DNA of 30,674 nt from Gracilaria domingensis (GCA_022539475.1 VCMS01000441.1:1-30674); one strand, 5' to 3'; positions 1-9,600 are shown, counted from the first letter of the stretch. A program made the numbers and translations. The notes: a model not told the origin generated them from the letters alone.

Positions 1-3000
1 CTTCCACATCATAATTCTCTGTTCCACAGATAATTGGATGACTGTTGCTGGGCTGGGGTCTTTCTGAGGATTTGTCTTTATGGTATTTCTGAAGTAGTTT
101 GGCATGAAACACGTCATGTATTTTCTCTGCCTTCATGAAGTCCCTATTCAAAGTCGAAAGGTTACTGGGCTTACTTTTCCGTGATTCTGAATGGACCACA
201 GTACTTGATTCCGAGTTTGTTCGTGGGCCTGTTTCGTCCATCTTGAGATTCTTTGTCGATAGCATGACGTAGTCACCAACTTTAAGTCGCAAGGCGTTCG
301 TTTCCGATTATAGTAGCTTTCTGAGTACTTGCTTATCTTGCTGATTTGGCTCCTAGCAAGCTTGACAGCATCTGAAATACTTGTCAGAAACTCAGAGGCG
401 GCTTGATTCTGGAAGTGATTGCATCCATTGGTAAACACGTGGTTCCTCTCCGTATGTGAGAAAGAATGGGGTAAATGACGTGGTAGAATTGACTGAAGAA
501 TTGTAAGCAACTTCGAATTGAATGAGGTGTTAATCCCAATTATTCTGCCTGTGGTTGACAAAACATCTGATCATCTCTTCAATCTTCTTATTCATTACTT
601 CGGTTTGTCCATTTGTCTGTGGGTGATATGCTGATGATGGCTTTAATTTTGTGCCAAGTGATCGAAATACTTCCTTCCAGAACTTACTCATAAATATTGA
701 ATCTCTATCGGATACTATGGAATCAGAAAGTCCATGATGACGATAGATATTCTCCAGATATAACTTGGCTGTTTCTACAGCAGTGACATTCTTGGTTGTG
801 GGAATGATGCGTATAAGTTTCGAAAGGCGATCGACTACTACATATATGGCACTGTTTCCAGACTTAGTTCGTGGAAGTGGAGTAATGAAATCCATTGTGA
901 TCTGAGACCACTTCTTCAATGGGGGTTCTAATGGCTGGAGGTATCCATGCGGCTTCTTGGTAATTGGCTTCGTCTCCTGACACTTCTGGCATGTCTTTGT
1001 GTAGGTGTACACGTCCTTTCTCAGGTTCTTCCAAAAGTAAGATTTCCAAATTCTTCTTAATGTCTTCTTAAATGCCATATGTCCTGATGAAGGGAGATCA
1101 TGATTCTCGAATAAAATCTTAGTTCTGATTTCCCCACTCGGTATACATAACTTATTCTTGTAGTAGAGAAGATTTCCTTTCGTTCAAAGGGAAGTTCCGA
1201 ATTCAGGTAAGCAGCTGAAAATTCGTTGTCCTTCTTATATCCATCAGTGAATGCGCGCATATCCTTCTTGGATATTTCACAAATAAGAGATAAAGAGTTC
1301 AACGGGTTGGTTCTGGAGACTGCTTCATCTAATAGAGAGAGGTTACTAGCCAGCGGATCTTCAACATGCTTAGGATATCTTGAGAGAGCATCTGCAACTA
1401 TGTTGGATTTTCCTTTGATTGGTTCGAAAGTGAAATCAAACTCACGATCCTTTCGAGCCATCTTACTTGACGTTGGGAAAGATTTGGCTGTGTTTGCAGA
1501 TACTTCAGTGGAAATGATCTGTACGCACTTTGAAGCGTTGTCCATGTAAGTAGACTCTCCAAACTCTTAACGTGTCTACGACTGCAAGAAGTTCTCGCTC
1601 GTGGGCGGCGTAGCGTTGCTCGGCTGGATTCAAGGTTCTTGAATGAAATGCAACAGGTCGGGCAATACCGTTTTCTACTTGTTCCAATACTGCTCCTAGA
1701 GCATACTGAGATGCGTCAGTGGTTACGATGATAGGCAGTTTTGGGTCAAAATGACGGAGCACTGGTGTACTTGAAACCGCATCTTTCAGATTTTTGAAGG
1801 CGTTTTCTTGATCCCCTCCCCACTTGAATGGGTTATTTCCACACAGAGCGGTTAGTGGTTTTGATATTTCGGAGCAGTTCTTAATAAATCGTCGGTAGTA
1901 ATTAACAAGTCCAAGAAAAGCTTGAACATCGGTCTTATTCTTCGGTGTTTCCCAATTTGTGATGGCTTTCACTTTTTGTTTCTCTACTGATATTCCTTCG
2001 GGTGTAACCACATGCCCGAGGTATTCAACCTCCTTCTTTAGAAATTCACACTTTGAAAGCTTCCCATACAGTTTGTGTGCACGAAGTTGGTCGAATACTT
2101 TTCTAATGTGTTCTACATGCTCCTCTACAGTTTTGCTGTAAATAAGAATGTCGTCGAGATATACCAGGACAAATTTATCCAAATGATCCTTCAGTACATT
2201 GTTCATTAAGCTCATGAAGCTTGCGGGTGCGTTGGTGAGGCCGAAAGGTAGGACAAGAACTCAAAATGACCATATCTAGTTCTGAAAGCGGTCAGTGGAA
2301 TGAAGGTATCAGAGAGTCGAATTTGGTGGTAGCCCCACCTTAAATCGATTTTCGAAAATACTTTTGCGCCACGGAGTTGGTCAAAAATATCATCAATCCT
2401 TGGAATAGGGTAACTATTTTTGATGGTCAACTTATTGAGGGCTCGGTAATCAATGCAAAGTCTTAGGCTCCCATCCTTCTTTGCTGCGAAAAGAACAGGG
2501 GCACCCAAGGGCTTGAACTAGGTCGAATTAAACCTTGTTCCAAAAGTTCATGGAGTTGCTTCTTTAGCTCTTTCAACTCTTTATCTGACATTCGATATAC
2601 GCCTTTCTTCTGAGGTGTTGCTTCAGGGGATAACTCGATATGAAAATCTTGTTCTCGGTGAGGGGGTAATCCTTTTGGTAATTTCTCTGGAAATAGGTCC
2701 TTGTACTCTTCAAGTAGTTCTTTGAGTTTATGATCATTCGCTGGTTCATAGGTTTCTTCTTTTGAAGGCCGAAGCGCTACAACAAATACAGGTAGCTTCC
2801 TTCGTATTGACTTCTTGATTGTGTTCACAGAAATTAACTTCTCATTCTTCTTAATGTTTGCTTTGATGAAAATGGTTCTGGAATTGTGAACAAAAGATAT
2901 TTCATTGGTTCGGTTGTTGATATAGGGGTTATATTCGTATAGCCAGTCTTTTCCTAAAATGACGTCATATCCGTATAATGCACATATTGCAAAGCGTCTC

Positions 3001-3460
3001 TTTTCTCGCAGTTCTTCAATCTGGATATTTACTCCATCTTCTCGGGTTTCCTGGAGCACAGTAATGGAACCGTTGGCCATTTCGGCTTCATAACTAGTGT
3101 CAATGGTTGGGATCTTCATGCTTTTGCAGATGGCTTTGGACAAATAACTGATTTCGGAACCGTTATCGAACAGAGCCGTACATTTTCTGCCATTGATGAA
3201 TACATATGCAAGGAGTAGTCCAACAGAGGGGGTTCAAATGGTGACGCTAAGCGTGAGGTAAGAAGTTTATGTCTTCCATTGCTCAATATTTTTTCTTGGG
3301 TACGATGTTTATCTGCAGATTCAATGGGTACGGGGTTTGCTGGCTTAGTCAATGGTTGCGTTTCGATGGAATTCAGTGGGGTGCAATGGTGGTCCGGTGG
3401 AACAGACGTGGGTCCTTCAGATGACCCTGGAGTCAGTTCCTCTGCGAGTTTTTTGGGCAC
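1..3460 (-). pseudogene. pol: Ty3/gypsy Pol, copy A, broken and truncated
   Basis: Read leftward: protease (ALFDNGSE, about 3180), reverse transcriptase (YLDD near 2150), RNase H ([10 protein letters not shown]), integrase (H-H-C-C finger, then the D-D-E core) and the start of a chromodomain cut by the window edge. It carries the three lesions seen in copy B: a one-base loss near 3225, another near 1446, and an in-frame TAA at 530-532. It also has further single-base losses near 1177, 1515, 2258 and 2504, each in a short homopolymer, plus about eight net losses in the first 530 bases. These extra losses could be decay or base-calling errors near a contig end. Not functional as written. Confidence 0.92.
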
Positions 3461-4305
3461 TGTTTATCGCGTGCCATGTGTCCAGGTTGTCGACAGCGGA
3501 AACAGAGTCCCAACTTTCGACAGTTCTCGCGCTCTTCCTTGGTTAACTTCTTCAGCTTCATATTTCCAATATCCATGGGTACCGGTCCTTGAGATGATCC
3601 AGAGCCGCCAGGTTGCCTGCCAAATCGCGCCTGTCCACTCCTTCGGAAAGCAGATTCCACCCGCTCAGCGTCTTTCATTGCATTAGTCAAAGATTTGTAC
3701 TCATTGGTGCAAAGCTCTTTCCAGATGTAACTTTTCAAGCCTCTGGTATATCTGTCGATTTGCTCTTCCATACTGATGTTGGGGATTTCAAGCACAATCT
3801 TGAGGAAGTCTTCATTGAACTGTTGAACATCTTTGTACTGCTTCCACTTGCTTAGTTTGTCCCGAGCAAGTTTCTCTTTGTTGACAATAGTAAATCGTTT
3901 CTGAAGATGTTCAAAGAGTTCCTCAAGGGTTTGCAGCTCCAGTCCATTTCTTTGCTGGGCGAGATACCACTCATGAGCAGCTCCACTGATGTAACTAAGC
4001 GCGATCGTTAATGCTTTGTCGTCGGGGGTTCCATCAAGATAATTGCGAATATGAGTGATCCAACTGTCAATGTTTTGCTTTCCAGTGAACGTTGGGGGCT
4101 TGTTGATCTTTGGATTCGTGGCTGGGCTGTCCTTATTGGCTAGGACACTGAGTGAGGTCTCGAGAGCGGATATCTTCGTTTGCGCTTCTTGCTTCAACAA
4201 TTCCATCTGAGCCCGTGTTTCGTCAAGCGCGCGAGCCATGCTTTGGATCATTTGGCCTGCACGCACCTGTGGGGGTGTGCCTGGGTTTCCTTGAGGGGTC
4301 GTCAT
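3433..4305 (-). CDS. gag: Ty3/gypsy Gag, copy A
   Basis: A 290-aa nucleocapsid/capsid precursor starting at ATG 4305. Residues 1-65 are helical and polar (coiled-coil-like). About 75-200 is the retrotransposon capsid-type region, with the usual W...Y...F/L...W pattern (SWITHIRNYL, AHEWYL). A basic linker and a zinc knuckle (C268, C271, H276, C283) follow. The knuckle spacing is C-x2-C-x4-H-x6-C, two residues longer than the canonical C-x4-H-x4-C. Gag packages element RNA in cytoplasmic particles. The last codons overlap the frameshift site into pol. The protein is identical to copy B and undamaged. Confidence 0.93.
   Translation of the reverse strand: MTTPQGNPGTPPQVRAGQMIQSMARALDETRAQMELLKQEAQTKISALETSLSVLANKDSPATNPKINKPPTFTGKQNIDSWITHIRNYLDGTPDDKALTIALSYISGAAHEWYLAQQRNGLELQTLEELFEHLQKRFTIVNKEKLARDKLSKWKQYKDVQQFNEDFLKIVLEIPNISMEEQIDRYTRGLKSYIWKELCTNEYKSLTNAMKDAERVESAFRRSGQARFGRQPGGSGSSQGPVPMDIGNMKLKKLTKEERENCRKLGLCFRCRQPGHMARDKQCPKNSQRN
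3448..3454 (-). other. -1 ribosomal frameshift heptamer A AAA AAC (copy A)
   Basis: In the gag frame the codons read CCA AAA AAC, so the heptamer fits X XXY YYZ exactly. The -1 frame is open for 114 codons downstream, toward the protease. The same heptamer serves gag-pro frameshifting in other retroelements. A possible small stem (GGGTC...GACCC) begins about 20 bases later, further away than usual. Confidence 0.8.
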
Positions 4306-4456
4306 GGTATAAGCTGCGCGAACGGAGAACCTTTGAAATTAGCTCAAATCGGGGGGTTGCCCAAATAAATTGTCTAATTTTTCGAAAAGTGCAAATCAAG
4401 CCTCGCGCTGGGACTTTTAAAAAATTGCAATTTGCAGGTTGCAGACAAGCAGTGCC

Positions 4457-4528
4457 GCGCGCCTGGCCTAGTGGGTAGGCGGCGCCGGTGCAATTTCAGA
4501 GGTTCTAGGTTCGATTCCCTTCGCTGTA
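4457..4528 (+). other. tRNA-like segment with Pol III A and B boxes, antisense in gypsy leader (copy A)
   Basis: A perfect A-box match (TGGCCTAGTGGG, 4464-4475) and a perfect B-box (GGTTCGATTCC, 4508-4518) lie 44 bp apart on the plus strand, opposite to the element. A 4-bp D-stem forms (GCCT with AGGC around a 7-nt loop). The acceptor, anticodon and most T-stem positions do not pair and no CCA follows, so it is not a working tRNA. It resembles the tRNA-derived head of a SINE, or a tRNA captured near the primer site during reverse transcription. It could drive antisense Pol III transcription of the leader. Confidence 0.6.
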
Positions 4529-4752
4529 AGTTGCAATTGCAGCCGGAGTGGTTCAATTAAGGTTTCTTCAGTTCAATTACAAAGCGTCAAGCGACTAAGA
4601 AGATAGTAAGCCCTGTACGGCGACTTCTCCCTTGACAATGCTAAGTAATACGAACGTAGCGGAAACTGGAACACAACCACAAACGGTAGCTTAAAGGGTA
4701 GAACAACCGATTCTTGGAAACTTTTGTCAACACAAGGTGTTTACGTTATAAT

Positions 4753-5406
4753 TTACTTGAAATAACGCTGTTGACGTTGGTTTTCCTTGTTGACAGCTGC
4801 TTGGTGCTTGCGTCCACCTCGGTGATCCTCGTAATGCTTCCGATTATTGAACGAGAGTATACCACATTCGTAACAGCCCGGTGGGGAGCTCTTGTTCTGG
4901 AGCTTGTTGTGGTGTCGGCTACCAGACAAATGTTCGCGAAGTTGCACTCGGCAATTGAAACGGAGTTCACAGTCGTCACACCTGGGGGTCTTCAAGAGAC
5001 GTCGAAGGTTACGTACACGCCGTCGCTTGATTCGATCGGTGGCCACGCGAAGGATATGGATATTAGCCGCGTCGTCTATGCGGAGCAGATGACGTGGAGT
5101 ACCCTCGGTAGCCTCGGTAACCGATCGGTTCCTTGAAATCGGATTGCTGTCAACAGGATCGGGTTGTTGACGAGCTGGTGACGACGGTGGTGACGGTGTG
5201 TATGAAGGTGGTGTACTCGGTTCCAAGGTGGACACGGCAGCGGAAACAGGGGTTTCGGTGGTGTTGACAGGGGGTGGTGGCGGTGGCGGCGATGACGGCG
5301 GTTCGGTGGATATTTCTGTGTTCGTATAGAACGACAGCGATGACGGCGGTGCTTGGGATCGGCGTATTGAGCTCACTGGAAACACACAAATTGGGTCAGA
5401 AATCAA
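4753..5406 (-). CDS. Zinc-finger ORF upstream of gag, copy A (ORF0)
   Basis: A 217-codon open frame between the PBS and gag, in element orientation, identical in protein to the copy B version. Residues 1-100 are Ser/Thr/Pro-rich with a run of Pro near 40-46, then comes an Arg-rich basic stretch (about 125-137). Two fingers follow: C143, C146, H159, H165 and C178, C181, H195, H201. The H-x5-H spacing is that of matrin/U1-type (zf-met) fingers, which bind RNA or act in RNP contexts (family knowledge). The frame has no ATG; an in-frame TGA lies two codons upstream of the TTG at 5406. Translation would therefore need a spliced leader or a non-AUG start. An ORF before gag is unusual for Ty3/gypsy elements. 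Role unknown; nucleic-acid binding is the safe inference. Confidence 0.7.
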   Translation of the reverse strand: MISDPICVFPVSSIRRSQAPPSSLSFYTNTEISTEPPSSPPPPPPPVNTTETPVSAAVSTLEPSTPPSYTPSPPSSPARQQPDPVDSNPISRNRSVTEATEGTPRHLLRIDDAANIHILRVATDRIKRRRVRNLRRLLKTPRCDDCELRFNCRVQLREHLSGSRHHNKLQNKSSPPGCYECGILSFNNRKHYEDHRGGRKHQAAVNKENQRQQRYFK

Positions 5407-5509
5407 CAGTCAGTAAAGAGCTGGACGTCTGTGGCTCATCCAAACCTAGGGAATTTTGTATAGCAAAATCCACTAGGGCTGGATGTTCACTCAGTTTCAA
5501 ATGAGCGCA

Positions 5510-5518
5510 ATACTTACT
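5510..5518 (-). promoter_or_regulatory. Candidate 5' splice site beside the PBS (same at 12307-12315)
   Basis: In element sense, 6 bases after the 8-base PBS match, the sequence reads CAA|GTAAGTAT, a near-consensus U1 donor. Candidate acceptors are TTTCCAG just inside the zinc-finger ORF (AG at 5376-5377) and a CAG nine bases before the gag ATG. A donor in the leader resembles retroviral subgenomic splicing. No intron use can be shown from sequence alone. Confidence 0.4.
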
Positions 5519-5523
5519 TGCGA

Positions 5524-5531
5524 TGCTACCA
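5524..5531 (-). other. Primer binding site, copy A
   Basis: In element sense the LTR end is followed by one spacer base and TGGTAGCA. This is complementary to a tRNA 3' end reading TGCTACCA, as in many initiator-Met tRNAs (established family habit). The match to such tRNAs appears to stop after about 8 bases, so the primer assignment is tentative. The position is what a PBS requires. Confidence 0.7.
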
Positions 5532-5608
5532 ATGTTAGAACACTGGGTCTGAGGTTGAGAACGTGAACGATGGTGACTGCCGAGGAGAGTTCGGGCAGTC
5601 GACCAGGG

Positions 5609-5614
5609 TTTATA
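5609..5614 (-). promoter_or_regulatory. LTR TATA box (middle LTR; same at 12406-12411)
   Basis: In element sense the LTR contains CATATAAAC about 76 bp before its 3' end. A start site some 25-30 bp downstream would leave a short R-U5 of about 50 bp before the PBS. The same 9-mer occurs as a TATA box ahead of the host gene at 19237-19911, so it fits promoter usage in this genome. Confidence 0.7.
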
Positions 5615-5655
5615 TGGAGAATCGGACCTTCGAAAATAAGGTCGCTAACGCAGAT

Positions 5656-5798
5656 TTCTAGAATATCCCTCAAACTAATGTGTCTATGAGTACTGGCCCT
5701 TGCGTCGGAATTAGTGTAGAAACTGTGCGTAGAAATCGACAGTGGAGTCGTCTAGAAGCTTCTAGAAGTTCCTGAAACGTGTCCATTTGTAGAAGTTC
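5656..5798 (-). promoter_or_regulatory. Cluster of heat-shock-element motifs in U3 (same at 12453-12595)
   Basis: Three groups of alternating GAA/TTC pentamers lie 40-190 bp upstream of the LTR TATA box. 5656-5663 reads TTCTAGAA. 5754-5776 has GAA-gc-TTC-ta-GAA at perfect 2-nt spacing, then one base, then TTC-ct-GAA. 5792-5798 reads GAAGTTC. Three or more inverted nGAAn units form the canonical heat-shock-factor site (established knowledge). Heat induction of this element is inference. Confidence 0.6.
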
Positions 5799-5829
5799 CA
5801 GCAAGGCACCGAAACTATGAAGTCAGTCA

Positions 5830-5862
5830 TGACGTCAACTGACGAGGCAGACATCACACGTG
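5830..5862. promoter_or_regulatory. CRE palindrome and E-box in U3 (same at 12627-12659)
   Basis: A perfect TGACGTCA palindrome (5830-5837), the classic bZIP/CREB-ATF site, is followed 20 bp later by CACGTG (5857-5862), the bHLH/bZIP E-box. Both lie further upstream of the TATA box than the heat-shock motifs and are conserved in both LTRs. Their function is inferred from motif identity only. Confidence 0.45.
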
Positions 5863-6049
5863 ACATGTCTTGGTAACATTATGACAACTAATGTCAAACA
5901 AAGACTCTGAGGATCATTAGGGTATCAAATCGGATCGCTAGATCACGGGGAATTCAAAGAAAGCATCAAAAAATTAAATGACTAACTAAAAGCGTAGCAA
6001 TATAACAAATTCAAATAAAAACATGACCAGAATTAACGAAATCCTAACA

Positions 6050-6060
6050 TCACTTCCCCC
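6050..6060 (-). other. Polypurine tract of copy B
   Basis: In element sense the 11 bases before the 3' LTR read GGGGGAAGTGA, directly followed by the LTR start TGTTAG. This is the expected site and composition of the plus-strand primer, apart from one T. It shows that 6050 onward is the 3' end of copy B's internal region and not unrelated flank. Confidence 0.75.
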
Positions 6061-6084
6061 ATTAAGGAGAGTCGTCCCGACTCG

Positions 6085-6597
6085 TTAGTTGTTGGGCGTA
6101 CCATTCGGAATAGGATGATTTTCAAACTGTCCTGGAGGGTTAGGGAAGAGAACCATATCGGAACGCGGTTCAAACGTTATGGGAAGATCAGTATTATCTC
6201 CAAATTCCTCGATGTGTAGAATAGCACTTTCAATTGTATTCAAGAATGTATCTCCGGGGTGCGGCGAGAGGTGACCAAACTGAGATACCAGGTAAGAGAA
6301 TAAGAATAGAACGAACTCTTCATGAATATCTTCAAGTGTGCCATCTTCATAAGCTTTGAATAGCTTTCTTAGCATGATCGCATTCTCTGGGGTTAAAAAT
6401 GGTCCTCGAACTTGCAGAAAGGCAAAGCAAATATGACATGAGGCCCATGCAAGACGAAATCTCTCGAAAAGTTCATCGGTAATACCATCAAACCAGGTAA
6501 GCATCCTTGGTCCCCCAAGAACTATACGACTGTAGAACTGACTGGCGTTGTCGAGTTGCAGATTGTTCGCGATGTTCGGCTGTCCGTTGTTCGTCAT
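6085..6597 (-). CDS. Unknown 170-aa ORF in the env position of copy B
   Basis: An ATG-started frame (6597) beginning 36 bases after the pol stop and ending 24 bases before the polypurine tract, in element orientation. The product is acidic and rich in Phe, Leu, Asn and Pro, with a helical-looking middle (ITDELFERFRLAWASCH, EEFVLFLFSYLVSQF) and a Pro/Asn-rich tail. I see no signal peptide, membrane anchor, furin-type site or glycosylation pattern of an envelope, and I do not recognise the family. Its place between pol and PPT makes it part of the element and not host sequence. In copy A the matching region lies beyond the window. Confidence 0.7.
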   Translation of the reverse strand: MTNNGQPNIANNLQLDNASQFYSRIVLGGPRMLTWFDGITDELFERFRLAWASCHICFAFLQVRGPFLTPENAIMLRKLFKAYEDGTLEDIHEEFVLFLFSYLVSQFGHLSPHPGDTFLNTIESAILHIEEFGDNTDLPITFEPRSDMVLFPNPPGQFENHPIPNGTPNN

Positions 6598-6632
6598 TGT
6601 TGGTGATGGGTGGTTACTGGGCCCGGAGATGT

Positions 6633-9600
6633 TCAGAGGTTGTGGCTTCTTTTATACCGCTCGAGGAGGTCAAAACAGTTCTTGAGTTCGGATTCAGGGA
6701 GCCACATATTTTCGTGATCGGGATAACCAAGCCATTTGACAAGGTATTCTGACTTGCGTTTCCGTTTTCGATGATTAAGAATTGCTTCCACATCATATTC
6801 TTCTGTTCCATCAGATAATTGGATGACTGTTGGCTTGGGCTGGGGTCTTCTGAAGGTATTGTCTTTATGGTATCTTCTGAGTAGTTGGCAATGAAACACG
6901 TCATGTATTTTTCTCTGCTTCATGACAGTCCCTATATCAAGTCGAAAGGTTACTGGGCTTACTTGTTCCGTGATTCTGAATGGACCACAGTACTTGATTC
7001 CGAGTTTGTTCCGTGGGCCTGTTTCGTCCATCTTGAGATTCTTTGTCGATAGCATGACGTAGTCACCAACTTTTAAGTCGCAAGGCGTTCGTTTCCGATT
7101 ATAGTAGCTTTCTGAGTACTTGCTTATCTTGCTGATTTGGCTCCTAGCAAGCTTGACAGCATCTGAAATACTTGTCAGAAACTCAGAGGCGGCTTGATTC
7201 TGGGAAGTGATTGCATCCATTGGTAAAACACGTGGTTCCTCTCCGTATGTGAGAAAGAATGGGGTAAATGACGTGGTAGAATTGACTGAAGAATTGTAAG
7301 CAACTTCGAATTGAATGAGGTGTTAATCCCAATTATTCTGCCTGTGGTTGACAAAACATCTGATCATCTCTTCAATCTTCTTATTCATTACTTCGGTTTG
7401 TCCATTTGTCTGTGGGTGATATGCTGATGATGGCTTTAATTTTGTGCCAAGTGATCGAAATACTTCCTTCCAGAACTTACTCATAAATATTGAATCTCTA
7501 TCGGATACTATGGAATCAGAAAGTCCATGATGACGATAGATATTCTCCAGATATAACTTGGCTGTTTCTACAGCAGTGACATTCTTGGTTGTGGGAATGA
7601 TGCGTATAAGTTTCGAAAGGCGATCGACTACTACATATATGGCACTGTTTCCAGACTTAGTTCGTGGAAGTGGAGTAATGAAATCCATTGTGATCTGAGA
7701 CCACTTCTTCAATGGGGGTTCTAATGGCTGGAGGTATCCATGCGGCTTCTTGGTAATTGGCTTCGTCTCCTGACACTTCTGGCATGTCTTTGTGTAGGTG
7801 TACACGTCCTTTCTCAGGTTCTTCCAAAAGTAAGATTTCCAAATTCTTCTTAATGTCTTCTTAAATGCCATATGTCCTGATGAAGGGAGATCATGATTCT
7901 CGAATAAAATCTTAGTTCTGATTTCCCCACTCGGTATACATAACTTATTCTTGTAGTAGAGAAGATTTCCTTTTCGTTCAAAGGGAAGTTCCGAATTCAG
8001 GTAAGCAGCTGAAAATTCGTTGTCCTTCTTATATCCATCAGTGAATGCGCGCATATCCTTCTTGGATATTTCACAAATAAGAGATAAAGAGTTCAACGGG
8101 TTGGTTCTGGAGACTGCTTCATCTAATAGAGAGAGGTTACTAGCCAGCGGATCTTCAACATGCTTAGGATATCTTGAGAGAGCATCTGCAACTATGTTGG
8201 ATTTTCCTTTGATTGGTTCGAAAGTGAAATCAAACTCACGATCCTTTCGAGCCATCTTACTTGACGTTGGGAAAGATTTGGCTGTGTTTGCAGATACTTC
8301 AGTGGAAAATGATCTGTACGCACTTTGAAGCGTTGTCCATGTAAGTAGACTCTCCAAACTCTTAACGTGTCTACGACTGCAAGAAGTTCTCGCTCGTGGG
8401 CGGCGTAGCGTTGCTCGGCTGGATTCAAGGTTCTTGAATGAAATGCAACAGGTCGGGCAATACCGTTTTCTACTTGTTCCAATACTGCTCCTAGAGCATA
8501 CTGAGATGCGTCAGTGGTTACGATGATAGGCAGTTTTGGGTCAAAATGACGGAGCACTGGTGTACTTGAAACCGCATCTTTCAGATTTTTGAAGGCGTTT
8601 TCTTGATCCCCTCCCCACTTGAATGGGTTATTTCCACACAGAGCGGTTAGTGGTTTTGATATTTCGGAGCAGTTCTTAATAAATCGTCGGTAGTAATTAA
8701 CAAGTCCAAGAAAAGCTTGAACATCGGTCTTATTCTTCGGTGTTTCCCAATTTGTGATGGCTTTCACTTTTTGTTTCTCTACTGATATTCCTTCGGGTGT
8801 AACCACATGCCCGAGGTATTCAACCTCCTTCTTTAGAAATTCACACTTTGAAAGCTTCCCATACAGTTTGTGTGCACGAAGTTGGTCGAATACTTTTCTA
8901 ATGTGTTCTACATGCTCCTCTACAGTTTTGCTGTAAATAAGAATGTCGTCGAGATATACCAGGACAAATTTATCCAAATGATCCTTCAGTACATTGTTCA
9001 TTAAGCTCATGAAGCTTGCGGGTGCGTTGGTGAGGCCGAAAGGTAGGACAAGAAACTCAAAATGACCATATCTAGTTCTGAAAGCGGTCAGTGGAATGAA
9101 GGTATCAGAGAGTCGAATTTGGTGGTAGCCCCACCTTAAATCGATTTTCGAAAATACTTTTGCGCCACGGAGTTGGTCAAAAATATCATCAATCCTTGGA
9201 ATAGGGTAACTATTTTTGATGGTCAACTTATTGAGGGCTCGGTAATCAATGCAAAGTCTTAGGCTCCCATCCTTCTTTGCTGCGAAAAGAACAGGGGCAC
9301 CCCAAGGGCTTGAACTAGGTCGAATTAAACCTTGTTCCAAAAGTTCATGGAGTTGCTTCTTTAGCTCTTTCAACTCTTTATCTGACATTCGATATACGCC
9401 TTTCTTCTGAGGTGTTGCTTCAGGGGATAACTCGATATGAAAATCTTGTTCTCGGTGAGGGGGTAATCCTTTTGGTAATTTCTCTGGAAATAGGTCCTTG
9501 TACTCTTCAAGTAGTTCTTTGAGTTTATGATCATTCGCTGGTTCATAGGTTTCTTCTTTTGAAGGCCGAAGCGCTACAACAAATACAGGTAGCTTCCTTC

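Larger units (their letters stand above)
1..6049 (-). mobile_element. Ty3/gypsy retrotransposon copy A, truncated by window start
   Basis: Read on the minus strand this copy runs from its 5' LTR (5533-6049) through the PBS, zinc-finger ORF, gag and pol to the start of the chromodomain at position 1. The chromodomain, 3' ORF and 3' LTR would lie outside the window. It repeats copy B at an offset of 6797 bp (6793 to 6797 within pol because of small deletions). It shares all three pol lesions of copy B and has further single-base losses of its own, which become dense in the first 150 bases. Confidence 0.95.
5533..6049 (-). repeat. Gypsy LTR shared by copies A and B
   Basis: 517 bp with perfect 6-bp inverted ends (TGTTAG on the left, CTAACA on the right). 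On the right it touches a polypurine tract (3' end of copy B) and on the left, after one base, a primer binding site (5' end of copy A), so it serves both copies. By eye it differs from the LTR at 12330-12846 at four positions: 5841 (G/A), 5972 (A/C), 5996 (A/G) and 6027 (C/G). All four lie in the outer U3 part. Confidence 0.93.

Noticed and set aside
4714..5136. 140-codon plus-strand frame opposite the zinc-finger ORF
   Set aside because: It is the mirror of ORF0; the minus-strand frame has paired zinc-finger residues and the element's orientation.
4524..6049. An alternative 1526-bp LTR starting TGTAAG that would place the zinc-finger ORF inside the LTR
   Set aside because: TGTTAG at 5533 gives perfect inverted ends with CTAACA and has a PBS-like TGGTAGCA directly beside it; the longer option has neither a perfect end nor a CCA-type primer site.
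6085..6597. Envelope gene, making the element an errantivirus-like retrovirus
   Set aside because: No signal peptide, transmembrane segment, cleavage site or glycosylation pattern.
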